From positions 1 to 64,000 of the forward strand of contig CACZXF010000029.1 of the NCBI GenBank assembly GCA_902785105.1: 64,000 nucleotides of DNA. The letters are read 5' to 3'. Below the pieces are notes generated by a model, which did no database searches, had not been told where the DNA came from, and saw nothing but the letters and a program-made list of their open reading frames with translations. Source of the DNA: an uncultured Eubacteriales bacterium (GTDB taxonomy: Bacteria > Bacillota > Clostridia > Christensenellales > Aristaeellaceae). The position numbers were made by a program, and so were the translations under genes. Shown piece after piece: positions 18,405-27,500 of this stretch (the stretch's first letter is position 1; every line of letters starts with the position of its first letter).

Positions 18405-19463
18405 TTAGTAGAGCGACACATTGGAGGCCTTGCGGGCCACGGTGTTCGCGCCGATGACCAGCAGCATGCCCACCACGTTGTTCATCATTTCTGCCGCGGA
18501 GGCGATGCCCTTCTGGGCCCCGGCCAGGCCGTAGCGCTGGGCGAAGGTGGAGACCACGTCGGCGGTGACATAGGTGTTGGTGTTGTACAGCAGCAGCACC
18601 TTCTCATAGCCGATGTTCAGCAGGGAGCCTATGCGCATGATGAGCATGATGACGATGGTGGAGAGTATGCTGGGCAGCACCACATAGCGCATCTGCGCCA
18701 TCTTTCCCGCGCCGTCGATCTGGGCGGCCTCGTAGCTGGTGGGCGAAATGGCGATGATGGCGGCGAAGAACACGATGCTGTCATAGCCCGCCGTCTCCCA
18801 GATGCCGCTGATCTGATAGATGCCGCGGAAGAAGGAGGGGTTGTTCAAAAGGCCCGACTGCGCCAGCTCGTTGGAGATGAGGCCCAGGCTCGCCAGGAAA
18901 CGGGACACGATGCCCGCGCCGCTGGTCAGGGAGCCCTGCTTCACCAGCATCATCACCAGCGAGGTCATGACGACGGTGGACATGAACTTGGGCAGGTAGG
19001 TGAGCACCTGATAGATGCTTCGGGCGATGTTGGAGCGGACTTCATTGAAGAACAGCGCCAGTATGATGGGCATCGGGAAGCCGAAGCACAGGCCGTAAAA
19101 GCTCAGCAGGAAGGTATTGCGCAGCGCCCGCCAGAATTCGACGGACAGACCGCCGGTGCCGCCGCCGACCAGCAGCGTCTTGAAATAGGAGAAGCCGGCG
19201 AAATACTGCTCGGAAACCGACTTGACCTGGTCGCCCACCTTGAACGCGCCCAGCAATTCGTACATGGGCATGTAGCGCCAGAACAGGAAGACCAGGATGG
19301 TGGGCAGCAGCATCACGTAGAGACGCCAGTCCTTGACGATCGTGCGCCCGACGTGCAGCCAGTAGTGCTTCTCCACGTCGTCGCGGACCATCTGCTCCGG
19401 GCTCTCTCGATAAGTGCCGCTGGCCTGATCATAAATCAGAAAATCCGCTCCCTTATCTCTCAT
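18405..19463 (-). CDS. Sugar ABC transporter permease (LplB/YteP-like)
   Basis: The first permease of the importer, 352 residues. A soluble N-terminal part (about 1-55) is followed by six helices, with an EAA loop (SYEAAQIDGAGKMAQMRY then VVLPSI). I place the start at 19463 because AGGAGG precedes it at seven bases; an earlier in-frame ATG has no site. The N-terminal region is longer than in most CUT1 permeases, as is common for the LplB/YteP group. It starts the permease-permease-binding protein unit. Confidence 0.92.
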   Translation of the reverse strand: MRDKGADFLIYDQASGTYRESPEQMVRDDVEKHYWLHVGRTIVKDWRLYVMLLPTILVFLFWRYMPMYELLGAFKVGDQVKSVSEQYFAGFSYFKTLLVGGGTGGLSVEFWRALRNTFLLSFYGLCFGFPMPIILALFFNEVRSNIARSIYQVLTYLPKFMSTVVMTSLVMMLVKQGSLTSGAGIVSRFLASLGLISNELAQSGLLNNPSFFRGIYQISGIWETAGYDSIVFFAAIIAISPTSYEAAQIDGAGKMAQMRYVVLPSILSTIVIMLIMRIGSLLNIGYEKVLLLYNTNTYVTADVVSTFAQRYGLAGAQKGIASAAEMMNNVVGMLLVIGANTVARKASNVSLY

Positions 19464-19536
19464 CAAAATCCTCCTCTTTTCTATATCACGGAGTACAGGG
19501 GGCCGCGATAAGCATGGATTCATCGGGATGAATTTC

Positions 19537-19638
19537 AAATGGGAAATGCCAAATGGGAAATGAATAGTGTCGCTAACGCCCTGATTTTTCGGGCATCAGG
19601 AGCTAACTCAATTTCCCATTTCCCATTGCCCATTTGAC
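19537..19638. repeat. AT-rich palindrome (AATGGGAAAT type), copy a
   Basis: An imperfect inverted repeat: AAATGGGAAATGCCAAATGG on one side and CCCATTTCCCATTGCCCATTT on the other in mirrored order, with a central small hairpin CTGATTTTTCGGGCATCAG. Related palindromes are at 38139, 39769, 46452, 61585 and 63245. Confidence 0.75.
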
Positions 19639-19685
19639 ATTTCTCCCCGACAACTTCCAATATATCGAAGCGTCTGAAAGACTCC

Positions 19686-20276
19686 TCAGTCTCCCCGCAT
19701 CCCGTAATCCTCTTCCTCCTGCGCGTGGATGCGGCGCAGGTAGTGCTTTTGGTTTTCAAAAATGCCGTCCAGCCGCCGGGCGATCCAGATGACCACCAGG
19801 GTAAACAGCGCGGTGATGGCGTCGGTGGTGAAGAACCCCAGCGCGCCGGAAAGCCCCGCGCCGAAGAGCAGCGAGATGACCGCTCGCCCCGCCTGCATCA
19901 GCAGCGTGACCACCAGGGCAAACAGCAACGACTTCGACGCGCTCTCCCGTATGCCCTCCGCCGTCCAGACCTTCATGAGACCCAGCGCCGCCAGCGACGC
20001 TAAATTTCCCACTATGTAAACGGCGTAGTGCATGGGCTTTGCCCCGGACATGAAGCAGAACACCGCCCCGCCCAGGGCCGCGTGGATGGCCGCCCAGGGA
20101 CCCCATCGCATCAGCACGATGGCCGTCACGGCGGGCACCACGGAGACGGTATACGGCTCATTCGGGAACCACCGCCGCGCCGCGATCACCGTCAGGGATT
20201 CAAATACCATGAGCATCACGGCGAACAGACCCAAATCAAGAGCGCGATATTGTCCGACCGTTCTCTGCGGATTCAA
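19686..20276 (-). CDS. Multi-helix membrane protein of unknown function
   Basis: A 196-residue protein with about five or six hydrophobic helices (LGLFAVMLMVFESLTVIA, VVPAVTAIVLMRWGPWAAI, YAVYIVGNLASLAALGL, LLFALVVTLLMQAGRAVI, ALFTLVVIWIAR). The C-terminal tail is rich in His, Arg and Glu. Size and layout resemble the substrate-binding S components of ECF vitamin transporters, but I cannot confirm this. It lies 60 bases downstream of the SDR dehydrogenase gene and probably shares its promoter. Confidence 0.65.
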   Translation of the reverse strand: MNPQRTVGQYRALDLGLFAVMLMVFESLTVIAARRWFPNEPYTVSVVPAVTAIVLMRWGPWAAIHAALGGAVFCFMSGAKPMHYAVYIVGNLASLAALGLMKVWTAEGIRESASKSLLFALVVTLLMQAGRAVISLLFGAGLSGALGFFTTDAITALFTLVVIWIARRLDGIFENQKHYLRRIHAQEEEDYGMRGD

Positions 20277-20337
20277 GCGCTCACCCCCAAGGGCAGCGAT
20301 GCGACAGGGACGACATTCTTCCCCATTTCAATGATTA

Positions 20338-21141
20338 TCACGGCTGCTTGCCGATATAGGCCAGTATGCCGCCATCCACATAGAGGATGTGGCCGTTGAC
20401 GAAGTTGGAGGCGTCGGAGGCCAGGAACACGGCGGGGCCCATCAGATCCTCGGCCTCGCCCCAGCGGGCCGCGGGGGTCTTGGCGACGATGAACTGATCG
20501 AAGGGATGGCGGGAGCCGTCGGGCTGACGCTGGCGCAGCGGCGCGGTCTGGGGGGTGGCGATGTAGCCGGGGCCGATGCCGTTGCACTGTATGTTCTGCT
20601 CGCCGAACTCGGAGCAGATGTTCCGGGTCAGCATTTTAAGGCCGCCCTTCGCCGCCGCGTAGGCGGATACGGTCTCGCGGCCCAGCTCGCTCATCATGGA
20701 GCAGATATTGATGATCTTGCCGTGGCCCTTTGCAATCATGCCGGGAATGACCGCCTTGGCGCAGATGAAGGGGGCCACCAGGTCGATGTCGATGACCTTG
20801 CGGTACTCCTCGGCGGGCATTTCACACATGGGCACGCGACGGATGATGCCAGCGTTGTTCACCAGGATGTCGATGGTGCCCAGATCGGCCTCGATCTTCT
20901 TCACCATCTCCGCCACCTGGGCCTCGTCGGTCACGTCGCCGATGTAGCCCTTCGCGTCGATGCCCTTGGCCGCGTAGTCCGAAAGGGCCTGGGTGAGATG
21001 CTTTTCGTCCCGGCAATTGAAGGCGATCTTCGCCCCCGCCGCCGCGAAAGCCTCCGCCATCGCGAATCCGATGCCATAGGCCGCGCCGGTGATCCACGCC
21101 ACCTTGCCGTCCAGACGGAAAGCATTCATGTCAAAACTCAT
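20338..21141 (-). CDS. SDR oxidoreductase, KduD/gluconate 5-dehydrogenase-like
   Basis: An NAD(P)-dependent short-chain dehydrogenase of 267 residues. The cofactor motif is TGAAYGIG near residue 17, NNAG follows, and the catalytic Ser and YxxxK occur in ICSMMSELG and SAYAAAKGG. The C-terminal part (GPGYIATPQTAPLR, DGSRHPFDQFIVAKTPAARWG) matches the gluconate 5-dehydrogenase / 2-deoxy-D-gluconate 3-dehydrogenase group. In pectin use KduD reduces 2,5-diketo-3-deoxygluconate to KDG, the substrate of the nearby KdgK-like kinase, so this is the best guess. I place the start at 21141, after AGGAGG. A perfect consensus promoter lies about 120 bases upstream. Confidence 0.85.
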   Translation of the reverse strand: MSFDMNAFRLDGKVAWITGAAYGIGFAMAEAFAAAGAKIAFNCRDEKHLTQALSDYAAKGIDAKGYIGDVTDEAQVAEMVKKIEADLGTIDILVNNAGIIRRVPMCEMPAEEYRKVIDIDLVAPFICAKAVIPGMIAKGHGKIINICSMMSELGRETVSAYAAAKGGLKMLTRNICSEFGEQNIQCNGIGPGYIATPQTAPLRQRQPDGSRHPFDQFIVAKTPAARWGEAEDLMGPAVFLASDASNFVNGHILYVDGGILAYIGKQP

Positions 21142-21262
21142 GTTCAGTCGCCTCCTAAAACGTATATCTTTTCCCAAAGCCGCCATTAGCGGCATACAAA
21201 CACAGAAGTATCCACAGGATAGCAAAAATGAGCATAAATAAATTGTGTCGGGTGCATAAATT

Positions 21263-21291
21263 ATTATATCACCCACTTAACCGGCTGTCAA
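21263..21291 (-). promoter_or_regulatory. Consensus sigma-A promoter of the SDR gene
   Basis: On the minus strand: TTGACA (21291-21286), a 17-base spacer, TATAAT (21268-21263). It is a perfect match, about 120 bases before the ATG, so there is a leader. GGGTG and CACCC arms lie over the -10 region and two GCATAAAT direct repeats lie near the start site; a repressor could bind there. This would be the main promoter for the pectin locus downstream unless internal ones exist. Confidence 0.75.
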
Positions 21292-21364
21292 CAAAAAACA
21301 GACTCTTGCCATGGGTGTTATATTATTTTAATATCCTAACTGCAAATTTGGTCAAATTTTCAGT

Positions 21365-21571
21365 GTGTCAACAGGGACGGTTCTCTTTGACACTTTTTTG
21401 TGTCATTGAGAACAGGACAAACGCACGAATTGCGATTGTATTACAAAACGGGGAACACCCATGCCCGTAGGGGCGGCGTTGCGCCGCCCCTACAAGGTTA
21501 TTCGATTTCATTCAGTCGTACATTTGTAATTCATGCGTTTATCGTGCATTGAGAACCGTCCCTGTTGACAC
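21365..21571. repeat. Nested MITE-like element with 21-base perfect terminal inverted repeats
   Basis: The ends are GTGTCAACAGGG-ACGGTTCTC (21365-21385) and its exact reverse complement (21551-21571). Inside it lies a second element, which starts AGGACAAACGCACGA (21414) and ends TTCATGCGTTTA (21541). Inside that is a shortened family 1 core (21467-21494), one hairpin GGGCGGCG-TTG-CGCCGCCCC with both GTAGGGG ends. The right end stops four bases before the stop codon of the GH94 gene. No gene is seen in the 21142-21574 gap apart from the promoter and this element. Confidence 0.9.
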
Positions 21572-21574
21572 TTT

Positions 21575-24500
21575 TTATGGGATTCTGCCTGGAAAAACCG
21601 CCTCGTGTGCCTGTCCATCATCCATCAATGTGATGAATTTTTCACCGGTTGGTTTTGCGTCCAGAGAAATGCCTGTCGCGTCCCGACGGCATATCAGCCG
21701 GTAGACGCTCGCACCGTGCCGCAGGGTGACGGACGCCTCGTCCCACTCCCCCAGCAGCGCGTTCAGCCGCACCCGGTCGCCCCTTCGCTCAAAGCCCAGC
21801 AGACGCAGGGCGGCGACATACAGCCACGCGGCGGAGCCGGTGTACCAGGTCCAGCCGCCCCGGCCCCCGTATCCGGGCAAAGTATAGATATCGGCGGCGG
21901 TGACGTATGGCTCCACCCGATAGCGGCGTGCCTTTTCATGGGTATCCGCGTGATTGGACGGCAGCAGCATCCGCAGGACTGCGTGAGCCTGTTCGGCGTC
22001 GCCCATCTCGATCAGCGCCAACAGCAGCCAGCAGGCCCCGTGGGTATACTGCGCCCCGTTTTCCCGGACGCCCTCAGGATAGCCCCGGATATAGCCGGGG
22101 TCGATGCCATCATTTGTGAAAGGAGGGGCTAACAGCTTGATGATGCCCTGTTCTTCATCCACCAGCAGCGACCAAGCGGCCTCCATGGCGGTGCGGCAGC
22201 GGTCCTTCGACAGCCCCGCCAGCACGGCCCAGGCCTGCGCGATGAGGTCGATTTGACAAACCTCCCCCTCGGCACTGCCCAGCGGCGTGCCGTCGTCCAT
22301 ATAGGCGCGACGATACCAGCCGCCGTCCCAGCCGTAGAGCTCCACGGCTCCGCGATGCCTGCGGGCCAGACCTCGAAGCCATTCGGCGTCAGCCTCATTT
22401 CCACATATATCCGCGTAGGCGTCGTCGCAGGCGGCGATGAATTCTGACAGCCATATACTCTCTCCCTTCCCCTTCGCGCCGACACGGTTCATGCCGTCGT
22501 TCCAGTCTCCCGCGCCCATCAAGGCAAGCCCGTGTTCGCCGGTATCAGCGGTGCGGAAGGCCCGCATACAGTGGTCGTGGAGCGTGCCCCGCTCGGGACC
22601 GGGCTTCATGGCGCAATAGATATCCTCCTTCCCGTCGGGGATTTGTACATCCTCCAGATAGGGTATCACTTCCTCTAATATCCCAGCGTCCTCCGTTCGC
22701 CTGACATAGGCGGCGGTGACATATGGCAGAAACAGCCGGTCGTCCGAAATCCGCGTGCGTACGCCTTCAAAGGGCATGTGCCACCAGTGCAATACATCCC
22801 CCGCGACAAACTGACGGGCGGCGCACAGGAGTATGTGTTTTCTGACCACCGCTGGCTCTATCGGCAGCAGCGCCAGCGCGTCCTGGAGCTGGTCGCGGAA
22901 GCCGTAGGCCCCGCCGGGCTGGTAGAAGCCCGTCCTGCCGTAAAATCGTGACGCCCGCACCTGATGGAGCAGCCAGCCGTTCAACATGCGGTTCAGCGCG
23001 GGGTCGGGCGTGTCCACGATCAGGGCATCGTTGTTCTCCATATAAATTTGGGGAACATACCCCTCCTGAAATTCCCGCACCCTTTGCAGCGCCATCTCCG
23101 CGTCCTCCGCCCAGCCGACGGCGAAGCGCATTTGATTCATGCCATTGGAAACCGCCATGCACAGCCCCTCGCCATACATGGCATCGGCCCGGTCGCAGGT
23201 CATAAAGCCCACCCCCGGCATGACGCCTGAGGCGAAGCAGCCGCCCTCCGTACGCCAGGTCCGAAGCCGGGCGGCGTCCCGCGCGTCGGTACCCATCAGC
23301 CAGCGGATGTCCAGGCAGATCGTCCACCCCGGCCCCTTCAGTCGGCGGTTGTCCAGGGAAATATCTATAATGACACTGTCCCCGTCCAGCCGAAAGCACG
23401 TCTCGCAGGCCGCCAAGTCATTATCGAAAGTGTATACAGCCTCATCCGGCGTGTATTTCACGCGGAAATCCTGAAGCGCATCCTTCGGCAGCAGCGGCAA
23501 TGATTCGCCGGTCTGGGTGCGGCGCAGGCGGAGGTTCAGCCATGGCGCGTCGCCCCGGTATTCCGTCAGACGGCCCGACCGGCTGTTGCCGTGCCACATA
23601 AACCCGCCGCCCCGCTCGGTCAGCATGAGTCCCATGTTCTCATGGGCAAGTATGTTGCACCAGGGGGCGGGCGTGGGATCGTCGGGCTTTACTTCTATTA
23701 TATAGCTCCCTTCCTCCGCAAAGCCGCCCCAGCCGTTGAAGCCGTCCAATCGTATTTTTGCCAGCCGTGAAGGCCCGGCTTCCATCGGCGTCTCCTCAGG
23801 TGTGCAAGGCATCGCCCCGAGATCTCTGAGCCCCGCGGCAAATCCCGAGCCGGATTCCAGCGCAATGGCCGAGGCGCGGCGCAGGGTGTCCCGCTGTTCC
23901 TCCGTCAGGCCCGACAGCAGCCGCACATTCTCCCTTCCCCGCAGGGGCGAGGCGTCGATCAGCTCCGCCAACCGCCTCCGTCCGGGCTGGTCGTAGCCGC
24001 CGGGGCCGGCGTCCGCCAGCGCCAGATCGACCTCCAGCCCCATGGCGGCATAGAACGCGCAGGCGTTCAGCAGCAACTTCGCGTCGTCAGCGTGGGCGGG
24101 GTCGGTGAACCACAGGCTGACGATGGGCCGGTCCCCGGAGATCCCCAGCGCCCAGAGCGCCTCGCGAAGCGTCGGTTCACAGGGGGAGACGACCATCTCC
24201 CCGTTGAGATGGGGATCGACCAGCCGCGCCGCCAGCCGGTCAAAGCGGTGATACTGCGCCGGGGTCAGGCCCAAAAAGCCCAGCATCGCCGCCGTCCGGC
24301 TCCCCGCCAGGCGGGCGGCGCGCTCCGGACGGAGGGGCAGCGTCCGCGCCTCACCCTCCTCCGCCAGCTTCATGGCGAAGCACAGCCGCCGCATCTCGCC
24401 GGGGCGCAGGCGCACCGTCGCCTTTAGAGCGCTGACCGGGTCCAGCACCGCGCCGAGACTGCCTGAAAGTACAAAGCCCGACCGGTTCAGCCTGTCATAA

Positions 24501-27500
24501 TCCGTCTCAAATTCCAGCGTATCAAAGCCCGCGGCGCGGTGAATCAGGACGGGACACGCCTCGCCGGGATTGCGGGGACGCCGGGTGAATATCAGCCCAT
24601 CATTCCCCAGTCTTTTGGATTCCACAAATAAACGCTGAAACGCGGCGTGTGCCCGCCAGTCCTCCGGGCGGCACAGCGCCACGGGCAGCACGTCCAGCAC
24701 CTCCGCCGTCACCGTGACGTCGCCGTCGTTGCGCAGCTCCACCAGCCGGTAGAGGGTGTCGTCCTCCGGGGAAAGGCTCACGGTCATGGTGATGGAATCC
24801 CCTTCATACACCGCATTTCCCGGACTGAAAAATGCCTTCCATTCGATGGGGACAGGCACGCCTTTCATCAAAAGATACAGCTTCGCGGCATCGGGCCTAT
24901 GGCAAAGATCATCGCCAAACCGCGTAGCATCGAAGCCCTTCCGGTGATAGTGGACCGCGCCGTCCGGGGTGACAAAAGCCCGCGCCTCACGCCCCGCCAG
25001 CAGGTGAATTTCCATCTGTCCCGCGCTTCTTCCCGAAAATTGCGGCGCGGGCTTCGCCGTCCGAGCAGGCTTTTTCGGCGGACGCCGCCGGGACAGCGTC
25101 GCGGGGCGTTCCTCCAAAAGCAGTGAGATCGCCCTTGCCCGCGGGTCATCCATGAAGCCGCGGGACAGCGCGTCGCCGGTCAGGGCGTTGCAGATGGCGC
25201 AGAGGGTCATGCCCTGATGGTGGGCCATGTGGCTTTTCACCAGGGCGAGCCTGCCGTCGGCCCCTGCATGGAGGAAATCGGCAGCCTCATAGAAGCCGCG
25301 CTCCCCGCGCCAGCCCAGCGCCGCCATGCGCTCCATATTCTCCGCCGCGCAATAGGGTTCCGCCGCCAGCGCCAGCGCCGAGGCATAGGGCGCGACGACC
25401 CCGCCCGAACCGCCGCCCAGGGACAGCGCCTCCACCCCGAAGGCCCGGTATTGATAGTTCATCCGCTGGTCGAAGGCGTGATAGCCGGATTCCGATATGC
25501 CCCAGGGCGTGCCCACGGCCATCTGCGCCCGCACCGCCGCCCGGACGCTCTCCCCCAGCAGCGACAGCGCCGGGGCCTTCATCAGCAGTTCCGGCATCAT
25601 ATATTCAAACATCGTGCCGCTCCAGGACACCAGCGCCGCCCCGCCGCCCGCCGCCACGCAGGCCCGGCCCAGCCGCCGCCAGTGCTTCACGGGGACCTGC
25701 TTCAGCAGTATGGCCGTATAGCTCAGTATCCGCGCCTCGGAGGCCAGCAAGTCATAATGGGATTCGCTTAAAGCATTGTTGTCCACGTCTACGCCGATGC
25801 GGAAAAGCTGCTTCTTCTCATCATACAATGCTGTGAAATCCATGCCCTCCGCCAATGCCCGCAGACGATGGGAGAGCACCTCGTTCCCGATCATCCCCGC
25901 GCAGGCCAAGGCACAGGCAGTCAGATTGCCGCTGTCCACCGCGGATACATAGCGGGGCGCCAGGGGCTTCAACGTGTCAATGTCCACCCAGTTGAAGAGA
26001 TGGCCCCGCCAGTGCTCCATGTGTTCGCAGGCATCCAAGGCGCGTCCCACACGATCCAGGCACTCCTTTTGGTCGATGATACCCAGCGCCCGCGCCGAAA
26101 CGCAGCTCAACAGATATAGCCCGATGTTGGTGGGCGACGTGCGCCGCGCCGGGACGGCGGGCGGGTCGAGTTGGATATTGTCCGGGGGCAGGTCCGTGTC
26201 CATTTCGGCGAAGAAGCGCCAGGTATCGCGGGCCAGCGTCAAAAGCATGTCCCTCTGTCCTTTGGTCAAAGGGCGGGCATCTGTGACCGGCATCTCCTCC
26301 AAAGCATGGATTCTGTCCCCGCCCAGCCAGAACAGCGCCGCCAGCGCCAACGCCGGTAACCAGCCGCCCGGCGCGATCACTCCCGGCAGCGGCAGCAGCA
26401 CGGCCAGCCAGTGCCAGCGCCCATCATTCCCGCAATGCTCTGCGTCCGCCGAGGGCACCCATTCCAATAGCCTTTTCCCGGAGACAAATCGCCGCCAGAG
26501 CGCACGGAGCGCGGCGTCCAGCATACAGCCAGCCGCGCGGGGCAACGTCATCAATTCAACATTGGCGCGTTCCCACATCGTTGGGTTCAGCGGGTGAAGG
26601 ATGGCATTCATATACACCGAAACAAGCCCCGCCAGCAGTGCGTCGGGGTTCGCCGTCCAGGCGGCATAGAGCAATAGAATGAGCTGCGCCGGGGCCAGCA
26701 GGCTCCGGGCCAGGTTGTCAAACATGCGGTAACGGTCCGCCAGCGTCAGTCCCTTTCGGGAGAATATCAGGGGCAGGAGCTGCCAGTCGCCCCGGGTCCA
26801 GCGGTGGAGGCGTCTGAGCCAGCCGTCGAAGGTGGCGGGACAGCCGTCATAGAGCGCCACGTCCCCTAAAAAGCCCGCCCCGGCCAGCGCCCCTTCGATG
26901 AGGTCGTGGGACAGCACCCGCCCCCTGGGCAGCGCCCCGTCCAGCGCGTCGTGAAAACGCTGCACATTGTAAGCGCCCTTGCCGCCATAGACGCCGGTCC
27001 CCGTCAAATCCATCCAGAGGGACGACACCGAGGTGGGATAGCTGTCCACCCCGCCCGCCCCGGAAAAGAGCATTGCAAAGCGATTGACGCAGGCCGAAGG
27101 GGCCGTCTCCATCCTCGGCTGAAGTACGGCATAATGCTGATTCAGCGGATGGGCCAGCGCCCCGGCCAGCAGATGCGCGGTGCCGGGGAGCATACGGGTG
27201 TCGGCGTCCAGCGTCACCACGCAGGCAAAGCGATTCCGCAATGCGGCGCCGTCCGTGAGAAAGGCCGATTCGCCGCCCGTCAGCAGGCGGTTCAGGTCCT
27301 CGATGGCCCCGCGCTTGCGGTCCCGACCCATCCAGCGGTCGTCCCGCTTCAGCAGGGTCCGGGGGCGGTGCAGATAGTAATACTTCTCCCGCCCCGTCCG
27401 CGCGTTCATCTCCGCGATACGGGCGGCGGCGGCGGACAGTATGGCCTCGTCTCCGGGCATGTGGGCCGAATCGGCGTCGGCGAAGTCGCCCAGCAGCAGG

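Noticed and set aside
17478..19511. Long plus-strand open frame over the permease genes
   Set aside because: Antisense of two clear permeases; the His/Gln/Gly-rich translation has no recognisable pattern.
21228..21470. Small plus-strand open frame in the gap before the SDR gene
   Set aside because: It reads across a minus-strand promoter and a mobile-type element; no ribosome site.
21365..21571. Insertion sequence with transposase
   Set aside because: The element is only about 207 bases long with no coding capacity; at most it is a non-autonomous unit.
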